A stretch of DNA of 5,707 nt from CBDTTM01 sp965363355 (GCA_965363355.1 CBDTTM010000166.1:1-5707); one strand, 5' to 3'; shown: positions 1 through 5,470, numbered from the stretch's first letter. The notes: generated by a model from the sequence alone, not told the origin. A program made the numbers and translations.

Positions 1-19
1 CAATGATAACCCCTCCTAG
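1..19 (-). promoter_or_regulatory. Ribosome binding site and probable TTG start of next operon gene (edge)
   Basis: Immediately after the ubiX stop codon the minus strand reads CTAGGAGGGGTTATCATTG. The AGGAGGGG core (17-10) is a strong Shine-Dalgarno sequence. It lies 6 nt before a TTG triplet (3-1), which would be a normally spaced start codon. This suggests a further gene continuing leftwards outside the window in the same operon. Its identity cannot be read from three bases. A UbiD-type decarboxylase or a prenyltransferase would be a natural partner of ubiX, but that is only a guess. Confidence 0.6.
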
Positions 20-580
20 TTATTCATCTCCCTGCCATCTTTCAAACAAATCGTGTTCTACATGAAGTGTATCACAAATCTTCCCTACCAGCATATCGAT
101 AAGATCCTGCATCGTTTTGGGTCTATGGTAAAATCCGGGACTAGCCGGAATAACTTTCACGCCAAGCCTAGCCAGTTTGAGCATGTTTTCTAAATGAATC
201 GCATGCACGGGTGTCTCTCTTGGGACAATGACCAGCTGGCGGCCTTCTTTCAAGGTTACGTCTGCCGCTCTAGTCAATAGGTTATCGGATATCCCTGCAG
301 CGATGCTGCCGAGGCTCTTCATCGAGCAAGGTACAATGACCATGGCATCGTTCTTAAAAGATCCACTGGCGATTGCTGCGCCGATATTTTCTACTTCATA
401 TAGTTGGTCGACAAGCATTTTCATACGGTCTTGATCGATATCACATTCGTATTGCAAAACTTTCCAGCCGCTTTTGGTTACGACCGCATGTACCTCACAA
501 TTGCTTTTTTTGAGCACTTCAATCAAGCGGATTCCATATATAGAACCGCTTGCCCCTGTAATTCCTACAATAATACGCAC
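20..580 (-). CDS. ubiX: UbiX-type flavin prenyltransferase
   Basis: This flavoprotein-family enzyme attaches a dimethylallyl group to reduced FMN to make prenylated FMN, the cofactor of UbiD-type decarboxylases. Numbering is from the GTG start at 580. The N-terminal flavin-binding motif GITGASGS is at residues 6-13, CSMKSLGS at 85-92, PRETP at 120-124, and the FYHRP segment near 150-154. These are the expected catalytic and substrate-binding stretches. The 186-aa length matches the family, and the C terminus is complete (TAA). An in-frame ATG at 616 would add 12 residues unlike the family and overlap yraN by 20 nt. GTG at 580 instead has GAGAGGG six bases upstream and places the protein start directly before the RIIVGITGASG strand, so I prefer it. 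It follows yraN by 16 nt and is probably co-transcribed. In an anaerobe the likely use is menaquinone-type quinone synthesis or another UbiD decarboxylation, which is inference. Confidence 0.95.
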   Translation of the reverse strand: MRIIVGITGASGSIYGIRLIEVLKKSNCEVHAVVTKSGWKVLQYECDIDQDRMKMLVDQLYEVENIGAAIASGSFKNDAMVIVPCSMKSLGSIAAGISDNLLTRAADVTLKEGRQLVIVPRETPVHAIHLENMLKLARLGVKVIPASPGFYHRPKTMQDLIDMLVGKICDTLHVEHDLFERWQGDE

Positions 581-584
581 TACA

Positions 585-593
585 TTCCCTCTC
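585..593 (-). promoter_or_regulatory. ubiX ribosome binding site deciding the GTG start
   Basis: On the minus strand GAGAGGGAA lies just before TGTA and the GTG at 580, with six bases between the GGG and the start codon. No comparable Shine-Dalgarno sequence precedes the upstream ATG at 616, which lies inside the end of yraN. This supports initiation at GTG. Confidence 0.6.
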
Positions 594-596
594 TTT

Positions 597-959
597 TCAT
601 TCTGACTCAAAGGCATTTTTTAGCCAATTGACTTTATATCCGCTATCGCCTTTACAATAGACTTCTAAAACATCAAAACGGCAAAGCTCTTCATCTATAT
701 GGTGCATAGCCATATAACACTGTGCCGTTTGGATGATTTTTCTTTGCTTGTGCAAAGTTACAGCTTGCCCGGGCGTCCCGAAATAATTGCTTTTCCTGGC
801 CTTTACTTCGACAAATACCAAGGTTTTCTTATCGCGAACAATCAAATCAACTTCGCCGCAAAAGCAGCGAAACTTTGTTTCGATGACCTTGCAGCCGTGT
901 TCGTACAAATAGCGTTCGGCGACGATTTCGCCTGCATCACCTAAAATTTTTGTATTCAT
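597..959 (-). CDS. yraN: YraN/UPF0102 family putative nuclease-fold protein
   Basis: This 120-aa protein belongs to the UPF0102 (YraN) family. Members have a PD-(D/E)XK endonuclease-like fold related to Holliday junction resolvases, and their cellular role is unsettled. The diagnostic core is visible: an N-terminal helix with GDAGEIVAERYL (7-18), then GEVDLIVRD (35-43) holding D38, and VFVEVKAR (48-55) holding E51 and K53, which together form the D...ExK metal-binding triad. The length is typical (about 115-130 aa). The start at 959 is preceded by AGAGG, which overlaps the TAG stop of the upstream gene (gap 12 nt), so translation is probably coupled. The gene ends 16 nt before the ubiX start. 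Close linkage to rnhB is common for this family and suggests a nucleic-acid maintenance function, but the substrate is unknown. Confidence 0.93.
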   Translation of the reverse strand: MNTKILGDAGEIVAERYLYEHGCKVIETKFRCFCGEVDLIVRDKKTLVFVEVKARKSNYFGTPGQAVTLHKQRKIIQTAQCYMAMHHIDEELCRFDVLEVYCKGDSGYKVNWLKNAFESE

Positions 960-971
960 TTTGATATGCCT

Positions 972-1319
972 CTACAAATGAATTGGTGGTTTATTTTTGG
1001 CCTTTTGGTCCATGCGATAGACACAGGCCAAAACCTCGGCAACTGCCGAATACAGATTCGGCGGAATTTCCCGATCGACCTCTAACGCCATGAGCATTGT
1101 CGCCAACGTCTTGTTTTTATATACGGGAACGGCGGCTTTTTGTGCTGCCAATAAAATATTTTCGGCAACATAGCCGCTCCCTTTGGCTACAATTTTTGGA
1201 GCAATATTTTCGTTTTTATTATAGCGCAGGGCGATTGCCTGTTGGCTTATATCGACTTCTTTGCCTTTTGCATTCGTTTCTTTATCTATGTCTTTATCTA
1301 TGGAATCAAAATGTATCAT
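972..1319 (-). CDS. Stand-alone FlhB/EscU cytoplasmic-domain homologue (YlqH-like)
   Basis: This 115-aa soluble protein corresponds to the C-terminal cytoplasmic domain of FlhB/YscU, the export-switch subunit of flagellar and type III secretion systems. It has no membrane segments. The FlhB-like core runs from about 25 to 103: AIALRY (28-33), APKIVAKGSGYVAENIL (40-56), AAVPVY (62-67) and EIPPNLYSAVAEVLACVYR (84-102). FlhB carries the autocleavage motif NPTH just before AVALRY; here that position reads DISQQ, so the self-cleaving Asn-Pro is absent. Residues 1-22 are charged and probably flexible, with a small internal repeat (IDKD/IDKE). The start codon overlaps the fliK-like stop (ATGA), indicating translational coupling and stoichiometric production. 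The pair parallels Bacillus ylqG-ylqH, next to rnhB. The function is not established. A chaperone or interaction role with the FliK-like partner is inference. Confidence 0.88.
   Translation of the reverse strand: MIHFDSIDKDIDKETNAKGKEVDISQQAIALRYNKNENIAPKIVAKGSGYVAENILLAAQKAAVPVYKNKTLATMLMALEVDREIPPNLYSAVAEVLACVYRMDQKAKNKPPIHL
1279..1302. repeat. Perfect 12-bp tandem duplication in the flhB-like gene
   Basis: TCTTTATCTATG occurs twice back to back (1279-1290 and 1291-1302). On the coding (minus) strand it encodes the four-residue repeat in IDKDIDKE, near residues 7-14 of the FlhB-like protein. It keeps the reading frame and lies in the flexible N-terminal extension. It is probably a recent slippage duplication. 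Confidence 0.85.
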
Positions 1320-3334
1320 AATATCTTACTACCAATCGCTGAAACTTTCAAATCCGTCAAAACAAGCGACGCATCTTCCATCGAGGCTTTGACTTCTGGT
1401 ATATAATCGGTAAATGATTTGACTGCTGCATCATCGGAAAACGACAATCGAATATTGAGGTTTTGCTGCTCATATAAACGAAAGACCATTTCCACAGCGC
1501 CTATATTTTCGGTCAAAAGGCATAAGCGCAGCCAAGTTTCTTTTGCTTCTATACCTGTTTCATTATTTTTCTTTTTTTCATCGTAAACATGTACATACGT
1601 CGGATAGCTCTTCTCGTTTTCGCCCATATATAGCGGCATCATAAAACTAAGTGAACGCTGGTTTTCTACAGTTGTATTTTCATTTGGCATAGACTGCCGC
1701 AAAACGGTCGCGAAATCACTGATGCTCTTTCCCGCAGATTTTAATTGCTGCGCCTGCATATCCTTGACTTCTGCCAGGTCACAAAGCTGGACAAAGCTCC
1801 AAAGTTTTGGTAGATTCGGCAGATTTTCCTTTTGGGCAGCTTGCTGGATAGATGCCGGAATATTCTTTTCACTGAGGCGAATAAGCAGTTGCAATTGCTT
1901 AGCTTCCGGCTCTGATAGAAGTTGCTGTTTGCCATTGACAAATGCTTTGAGCAAAGTGGTGTCTTGCTCACTCATCGTTTGATCTTTTAACAAAAGCGTA
2001 GCCAAACTCTTGAGCGTATCCATGGTTTGCTCAGTGTTTTGTAAATTACCCGAAGGTGCTGTCATCGGATTGTTAGGGCTCGTATTTGATTTTGCCGCTG
2101 CTTGTTGGGCCGGATTCGCCATTTGCTGCTGTTGTTGCTGAGATTTTGCCGAATTCGTCATCTCTTGTCCAGTGACTTGCGACGTTGAAGCATTTGCCGT
2201 ATTCTGCGTCGTTTCTCCTGTTTGTTGTTTATTTACCTGTCCGGAAGCTCCATTTTGCTGCATTTTTTGATTTTGTGCCGGCAAGGAAATCTCGCCATCT
2301 TTTTTTTGCTGAAAAGCGGTATCCTGCCCTGGCAAAGATGGTGTGTTCGTTTTGACATCGCCATTTTCCGGCAATTCCATCGTTCCTTGTGAAGATGCAT
2401 TCGTCGGTATTTTACCATCTTTAAATAACATCGTTTCATTCCCAGCCGACTTAGATGCAGTATTTGTTGCGGCTGCATTTTTTGCCCCTGCATTTTGGCT
2501 TGCAGCTTCGCTATTACCTTGCATCTGAGCGTTTTGCCTAGTTTGCTCTGCATTCTTACCGTTTGCTATCGTGTCTGCTGACTTAGCCGTTGTTGAGGCC
2601 GCAGTCTCTGGAGATGTGCTTGGATTGCTCGGTTGTTTTTGTTCTGTATTACTCCCCAAAGACGCTTCTTTGGCATTTGCCGCCGGCATAAAATAGTCGA
2701 CAAGCTGTTTTAAAAAGGCAAAGGTTTCTGATTTTTGTACAGGCAAAGCTGCAGTTTGTTGTCCATTAAGGTTTCCTAGTAAAAGCTGCAGCTCTACCGG
2801 CAAGGATTCAACTGTCTTTTTATCAAGAAGGCCAAAGGCCAGTTTATTCAAGTTCACGGTGTCCAAAAGCTTTCCATCTGCACCGTCCAAATTTTTCAAA
2901 TTACTTAATAGCGTTTGCAATGTTTCCGGCAGAGCAGAAGCTTTCCCTTGCTCGGCTACTGCCCCCAATTGCGTGAGCATTCTCGCTAATGTGGTCAATT
3001 GTTCCAAGGAAAACCGTTGGCTTTCCATCGAGCTTCCCATGCCTTGCGCCAAGGTATTTTCAAGGGAAAAGGTATTCTTCATCATATTTTGCACGAGTTT
3101 CTGCAATTCTTGTGGCAGCGTGTTTTCTGTCATCGTTTCTGTTGAAGAAACTTTTGACAACAGCTCTGTTATATCCTTCACAGCACTTTTGATATTGACA
3201 TTCGTCTGTGGTTGAAATTTAGAACCAGAAGCTGAGTCGCCTATTTTTCGTTCAACCGGTTCATTGCTTACGGGTTTTGTCGGTTGTACGGATGAAACAT
3301 TCGTCAAGTTCGTGGCATTCGTCTCCATTGCCAT
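1316..3334 (-). CDS. FliK-like (YlqG-type) protein with Q/N/A-rich linker
   Basis: This 672-aa protein resembles flagellar hook-length control proteins in architecture. Residues 1-60 are polar. Residues 65-220 are a mostly helical, leucine-rich stretch. Residues 225-435 are a low-complexity linker rich in Gln, Asn, Ala, Ser and Thr, including a six-Gln run at 399-404. The C-terminal folded part spans 435-672. The last 75 residues carry the FliK C-terminal pattern: a Trp opening WLRLCLLTENIGAVEMVFRL (601-620), then NLNIRLSF and a closing segment that alternates hydrophobics (LVLTDLKVSAIG). No signal peptide or membrane helix is seen, as expected for a FliK-type substrate. The start at 3334 has AAGGAGG eight bases upstream; a second ATG two codons later is less well spaced. 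The gene follows rnhB by 17 nt and overlaps the FlhB-like gene by 4 nt. True FliK tells FlhB to switch substrates; whether this orphan pair does anything similar is unknown. Confidence 0.85.
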   Translation of the reverse strand: MAMETNATNLTNVSSVQPTKPVSNEPVERKIGDSASGSKFQPQTNVNIKSAVKDITELLSKVSSTETMTENTLPQELQKLVQNMMKNTFSLENTLAQGMGSSMESQRFSLEQLTTLARMLTQLGAVAEQGKASALPETLQTLLSNLKNLDGADGKLLDTVNLNKLAFGLLDKKTVESLPVELQLLLGNLNGQQTAALPVQKSETFAFLKQLVDYFMPAANAKEASLGSNTEQKQPSNPSTSPETAASTTAKSADTIANGKNAEQTRQNAQMQGNSEAASQNAGAKNAAATNTASKSAGNETMLFKDGKIPTNASSQGTMELPENGDVKTNTPSLPGQDTAFQQKKDGEISLPAQNQKMQQNGASGQVNKQQTGETTQNTANASTSQVTGQEMTNSAKSQQQQQQMANPAQQAAAKSNTSPNNPMTAPSGNLQNTEQTMDTLKSLATLLLKDQTMSEQDTTLLKAFVNGKQQLLSEPEAKQLQLLIRLSEKNIPASIQQAAQKENLPNLPKLWSFVQLCDLAEVKDMQAQQLKSAGKSISDFATVLRQSMPNENTTVENQRSLSFMMPLYMGENEKSYPTYVHVYDEKKKNNETGIEAKETWLRLCLLTENIGAVEMVFRLYEQQNLNIRLSFSDDAAVKSFTDYIPEVKASMEDASLVLTDLKVSAIGSKIL

Positions 3335-3342
3335 CTAGCATT

Positions 3343-3349
3343 CCTCCTT
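3343..3349 (-). promoter_or_regulatory. Strong ribosome binding site of the fliK-like gene
   Basis: The minus strand reads AAGGAGG, then eight bases (AATGCTAG), then ATG at 3334. This is close to the ideal anti-16S complement and spacing. It sits in the 17-nt gap after the rnhB stop codon and fixes the start of the fliK-like gene. Confidence 0.85.
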
Positions 3350-3351
3350 GA

Positions 3352-4119
3352 TCATCTTTGCGGCAAAGATTTTACTGGCTCAAATGAGCAGCGGTGTATC
3401 GGGCAAGCTCCATATTTTTCTAATGCGGCAATATGCTGGGCTGTTCCATAACCTTTATGCTGGGCAAATCCATATTCCGGATACATTTTATCATATTCAT
3501 CCATCATTCGGTCACGTTCTACTTTGGCAATGATGGAAGCTGCCGCGATAGAAGCGCTTTTCGAATCGCCTTTGATCAGCGGCAAAGATGGCATTGGCAG
3601 CTGTTTAAGCGGCACTGCATCGATCAAAACCTGCTGTGGCTGCGGTTTTAAAGCAAATATGGAGTCATACATCCCATTGATCGTCGCCTGATATATATTG
3701 ATGCGGTCAATGATAGCCGCATCAATGACCGCTCGTTCGACGGCAATCGCTTTTTCTATAATCAAATCATAAAGCGTATCCCGGCTTTTGGGCGACAGTT
3801 TTTTTGAATCATTGAGCTTTGGTAAAAACAGTCCCAACGGCAAAATAACTGCTGCAACGACGACCGGACCTGCCAACGGACCTCGACCCGCTTCATCTAT
3901 CCCCGCAATATATTGGCAGCCAGCAGCCGAAAACTCACGTTCATAGCGGTAAAGATTTTGCACGCGTTCTTTTTCTGCTTGTTCTTTTTCCCAGCGACGA
4001 ATCAATCGTGCAACGGCACTGCGCGTATCGCTGCGAAAAGAATCTACGGTCTGAGCGGTTATATCTTCTTGTAAGAATAAAGACTCTATGTCTTTTATCG
4101 TCATCTTCATTTCATTCAT
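3352..4119 (-). CDS. rnhB: Ribonuclease HII
   Basis: RNase HII cleaves the RNA strand of RNA/DNA hybrids and removes single ribonucleotides misincorporated into DNA. The catalytic core begins at about residue 70: YIAGIDEAGRGPLAGPVV (70-87) contains D75 and E76. DSKKLS (104-109), INIYQATINGM (140-150), LIDA (D167) and KGDSKSASIAAASIIAKVERDR (183-204, D185) follow. These supply the four acidic metal ligands of the type 2 RNase H DEDD set. The closing YGFAQHKGYGT segment (216-226) is also typical. The roughly 65-residue charged N-terminal extension is shared with Bacillus-type RNase HII, also about 255 aa. The start at 4119 has AGGTGG nine bases upstream; ATGs at codons 4 and 6 lie too far from it. 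This is the first gene of the operon after the rbgA terminator. Confidence 0.97.
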   Translation of the reverse strand: MNEMKMTIKDIESLFLQEDITAQTVDSFRSDTRSAVARLIRRWEKEQAEKERVQNLYRYEREFSAAGCQYIAGIDEAGRGPLAGPVVVAAVILPLGLFLPKLNDSKKLSPKSRDTLYDLIIEKAIAVERAVIDAAIIDRINIYQATINGMYDSIFALKPQPQQVLIDAVPLKQLPMPSLPLIKGDSKSASIAAASIIAKVERDRMMDEYDKMYPEYGFAQHKGYGTAQHIAALEKYGACPIHRCSFEPVKSLPQR

Positions 4120-4140
4120 TAACTAAATCCACCTATTCTT

Positions 4141-4180
4141 ATATAAAAATTCCCATAACAAATATTATTCGTTATGGGAA
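4141..4180 (-). terminator. Intrinsic terminator of rbgA
   Basis: A perfect 10-bp inverted repeat, TTCCCATAAC (4180-4171 on the minus strand) and GTTATGGGAA (4159-4150), encloses an 11-nt A/T-rich loop. On the minus strand it is followed at once by TTTTTATAT, the expected U-tract. The plus strand has no T-run after the stem, so it acts only in the leftward direction. It lies 20 nt beyond the rbgA stop codon and separates rbgA from the rnhB operon. Confidence 0.88.
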
Positions 4181-4199
4181 ATCGGCTTTCCTGTGTAAA
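4171..4199 (-). promoter_or_regulatory. Candidate promoter of the rnhB operon
   Basis: On the minus strand TTTACA (4199-4194) and CATAAC (4176-4171) are separated by 17 nt, matching the sigma-70 hexamers at 5/6 and 4/6. Transcription would begin near 4164, within the terminator loop, so the new transcript would contain only the second terminator arm and would not be stopped by it. This is a prediction from hexamers alone. Read-through from rbgA is the alternative source of rnhB transcripts. Confidence 0.3.
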
Positions 4200-4200
4200 C

Positions 4201-5088
4201 TTATATATTTTTCACATCATCGGGACGATCCAAACTAATCAAGCCCATTTTTCCTGCTCTGAATTCATTGAGCAAAATCTTTCTGGTCTTATCCAGGTCG
4301 ATTACGCCGCCTTTGAGCAAGAATCCTCGTTTTCGGCCAATAATTTCCAAAGCTTCCTCTGGATCTTGAGGCAACGCTTCCTTTAGCTTATATCGTTCAA
4401 CGAGTCGTTCTGGATATTGTTTGAGCATCGTCTGCATGAAGACGTAGACCACTTTTTCAATATCATAGGCTGCATCGCTGATTGCTCCTGTAAAAGCGAG
4501 CTTCAAACCTACAGACATATCTTCAAATTTAGGCCATAATACACCTGGCATGTCAAGCAGTTCAAGATTCGTCCCAAGTCGAATCCACTGTTTTGCCCTT
4601 GTAACCCCAGGTTTGTCAGAGGCCTTCGCTCTTGCCCCTCCAGCCAAACGGTTGATCAAAGATGATTTCCCTACGTTTGGGATACCAAGAATCATAACGC
4701 GCGCTGCCCTTGGATTGGCACCTCGTTTCACGAGCTTATCGGTTTTTGCTCTAGCAAGATCTTCCACGATTCGAATCAAGGGCTTCATCCCTTTTCCCGA
4801 CATAGAATCAATTGCGACCGCTTCAATTCCCTGTTCCTTAAAAGCTGCAATCCAAGCTTTGGTGGCTTCTGGATCTGCCAAATCCGCTTTATTTAACGCA
4901 ACGGCCTGTGGTTTATCCGCAATGATTTCCTTTAGCATTGGATTGGCACTGCTATAAGGAATTCTTGCATCCAAAAGTTCTATTACAACGTCCACCAATT
5001 TTAAATTATCCACAATCAAGCGGCGGGCTTTGGCCATATGCCCCGGAAACCAATGAACCGTTGGCAAGTCATTTTTAAATTCTTCCAT
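4201..5088 (-). CDS. rbgA: Ribosome biogenesis GTPase RbgA (YlqF)
   Basis: This 295-aa circularly permuted GTPase is needed for late assembly of the 50S ribosomal subunit. The motif order is permuted as expected: the N-terminal signature HWFPGHMAKARR (12-23), G4 NKAD (66-69), a G5-like SMSGKG (95-100), then G1/P-loop GIPNVGKSS (135-143), G2 PGVT (160-163) and G3 DMPG (179-182). A helical RNA-binding C-terminal domain follows from about 190, ending in GKMGLISLDRP (279-289). The length matches the family (about 280-300). The ATG at 5088 is preceded by AAAGGA with a long 12-nt spacing, and the WFPGHM motif lies only 12 residues in, so an upstream start is unlikely. It ends 20 nt before its terminator and has its own control region upstream. 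Products required for ribosome assembly and RNase HII are commonly encoded side by side in Firmicutes. Confidence 0.97.
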   Translation of the reverse strand: MEEFKNDLPTVHWFPGHMAKARRLIVDNLKLVDVVIELLDARIPYSSANPMLKEIIADKPQAVALNKADLADPEATKAWIAAFKEQGIEAVAIDSMSGKGMKPLIRIVEDLARAKTDKLVKRGANPRAARVMILGIPNVGKSSLINRLAGGARAKASDKPGVTRAKQWIRLGTNLELLDMPGVLWPKFEDMSVGLKLAFTGAISDAAYDIEKVVYVFMQTMLKQYPERLVERYKLKEALPQDPEEALEIIGRKRGFLLKGGVIDLDKTRKILLNEFRAGKMGLISLDRPDDVKNI

Positions 5089-5098
5089 TGTCTTTTAT
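5087..5098. repeat. 12-bp direct repeat, copy over the rbgA start
   Basis: ATTGTCTTTTAT here is identical to 5155-5166. On the minus strand it reads ATAAAAGACAAT and covers the first two bases of the rbgA start codon and the Shine-Dalgarno-to-start spacer. The upstream copy is followed by T instead of G, so it does not contain an ATG. The match may be a duplicated initiation region or chance in A/T-rich DNA. Confidence 0.7.
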
Positions 5099-5109
5099 CA
5101 TCCTTTTAT

Positions 5110-5133
5110 GAACCCTTTATTTATAAGGGATTC
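5110..5133 (-). promoter_or_regulatory. Leader hairpin adjacent to the rbgA ribosome binding site
   Basis: On the minus strand GAA-T-CCCTT pairs with AAGGG-TTC around a 7-nt A/T loop: eight base pairs with one bulged base. The hairpin ends three bases before the AAAGGA ribosome binding site of rbgA. It lacks a following U-tract, so it is not a terminator in that direction. A role in translation initiation or mRNA stability is possible but unproven. Confidence 0.4.
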
Positions 5134-5154
5134 CTTCTTTAATTAGACCCTTGA

Positions 5155-5166
5155 ATTGTCTTTTAT
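5155..5166. repeat. 12-bp direct repeat, upstream copy
   Basis: ATTGTCTTTTAT is identical to 5087-5098, 68 bp away. On the minus strand this copy overlaps the A/T-rich TAATATAAAA stretch that could serve as a -10 element for rbgA. Confidence 0.7.
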
Positions 5167-5193
5167 ATTACATGTTTCCAGTGGAAAACGCAG
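5162..5193 (-). promoter_or_regulatory. Candidate activator-dependent rbgA promoter
   Basis: On the minus strand TAATATAAAA (5170-5161) offers -10-like hexamers (TAATAT or TATAAA). The positions 17 nt upstream carry poor -35 sequences (CTGCGT or CGTTTT). The three GTAGACAAA repeats lie immediately upstream of that -35 position. This is the usual arrangement for promoters that need an activator. The assignment is tentative, and the box at 5282-5310 is an alternative. Confidence 0.25.
5175..5187. repeat. 13-bp palindrome TTTCCAGTGGAAA
   Basis: TTTCCA and TGGAAA form a perfect inverted repeat around a single central base. It lies between the phased direct repeats and the possible rbgA -10 element, a position that would suit an operator for a dimeric regulator. 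The binding protein is unknown and chance is possible. Confidence 0.45.
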
Positions 5194-5199
5194 GCATCC

Positions 5200-5240
5200 G
5201 TAGACAAAACGTAGACAAACATATAATTTAGGTAGACAAA
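5200..5240. repeat. Three helically phased GTAGACAAA direct repeats
   Basis: GTAGACAAA occurs perfectly at 5200-5208, 5211-5219 and 5232-5240. Start-to-start distances are 11 and 21 bp, about one and two DNA turns, so all copies face the same side of the helix. Response regulators of the OmpR/PhoB class bind direct repeats with an 11-bp period, so a regulator binding array is the most economical reading. I do not recognise the motif as belonging to a named regulator. Confidence 0.75.
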
Positions 5241-5281
5241 TAAAAATCGGCATCACCCTTTAAGCAATGTCGTCTTTTCTC

Positions 5282-5310
5282 ATTATAATGGATAGCTCCG
5301 TAAAAAGCAA
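5282..5310 (-). promoter_or_regulatory. Candidate sigma-70 promoter toward rbgA
   Basis: On the minus strand TTGCTT (5310-5305) and a consensus TATAAT (5287-5282) are separated by exactly 17 nt. The -10 lies within the perfect palindrome CATTATAATG (5281-5290), so TATAAT is present on both strands, but the plus strand has no matching -35. Initiation near 5275 would give an rbgA leader of about 185 nt that includes the phased repeats. Confidence 0.4.
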
Positions 5311-5346
5311 AAAAGTAACCCGCCTATTCTGTAAAAATCAATGGTT

Positions 5347-5372
5347 TACTAAATTGATTTATTAAATTCATT
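5347..5372. repeat. Imperfect 13-bp tandem repeat, A/T-rich
   Basis: TACTAAATTGATT (5347-5359) is followed directly by TATTAAATTCATT (5360-5372), 11 of 13 positions identical. It lies just upstream of and touching the candidate -35 of the exported-protein gene, so it could act as an UP-like element. It may equally be simple A/T-rich background. Confidence 0.45.
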
Positions 5373-5399
5373 GTATACGCTCTCACTTGATGATAGTAT
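5371..5399 (+). promoter_or_regulatory. Candidate promoter of the exported-protein gene
   Basis: TTGTAT (5371-5376) and TAGTAT (5394-5399) are separated by 17 nt and match the sigma-70 hexamers at 3/6 and 4/6. Initiation near 5406 would give a 5' leader of about 65 nt before the ATG at 5471. The match is modest, so this is a tentative call. Confidence 0.3.
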
Positions 5400-5470
5400 A
5401 AAAGATGTAATTTCCATTATAAAATCTCATCTTGCTGCAAAAATCCATATTTTATGAGGAGCGATTTATC

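Larger units (their letters stand above)
5089..5470. other. Divergent intergenic control region
   Basis: These 382 nt separate the divergently transcribed rbgA and the exported-protein gene. I see no credible coding sequence here; a minus-strand reading frame reaching into it from the exported-protein gene (5670-5452) is a shadow. The region contains, from left to right, a hairpin next to the rbgA ribosome binding site, two copies of a 12-bp repeat, the TTTCCAGTGGAAA palindrome, three phased GTAGACAAA repeats, the palindromic CATTATAATG box, an A/T-rich 13-bp imperfect tandem repeat, and promoter-like hexamers for both genes. The density of elements indicates regulation of one or both genes. 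Confidence 0.7.

Noticed and set aside
2233..2553. 106-aa minus-strand frame (and plus-strand frames) within the fliK-like gene
   Set aside because: These come from reading the Q/N/A-rich linker in other frames. Low-complexity codon runs leave alternate frames free of stops, and the products (Lys/Met/Gln-rich) show no family features.
2859..3215. 118-aa plus-strand frame opposite the fliK-like gene
   Set aside because: Antisense to the leucine-rich N-terminal region of the real gene; no recognizable motif or context.
4550..4957. 135-aa plus-strand open frame opposite rbgA
   Set aside because: It lies entirely antisense to the GTPase motif region of rbgA (G4 to G3), has no convincing ribosome binding site in the sequence I checked, and its composition is what a complement of this conserved gene gives. 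Treated as a shadow.
5241..5257. T-box-like AGGGTGATGCCG followed by ATTTTTA on the minus strand
   Set aside because: The resemblance to the T-box core AGGGTGGNACCGCG is partial, there is no stem I or specifier loop upstream (only about 20 nt to the predicted start site), and the downstream gene is not a tRNA ligase or amino acid gene. Probably coincidence.
5241..5272. Possible attenuator/terminator hairpin (CGACATTGC with GGTGATGCCG, then a T-run) in the rbgA leader
   Set aside because: The stem needs a mismatch and several wobble pairs, and it would lie almost at the predicted 5' end of the transcript. Too weak to list as a terminator.
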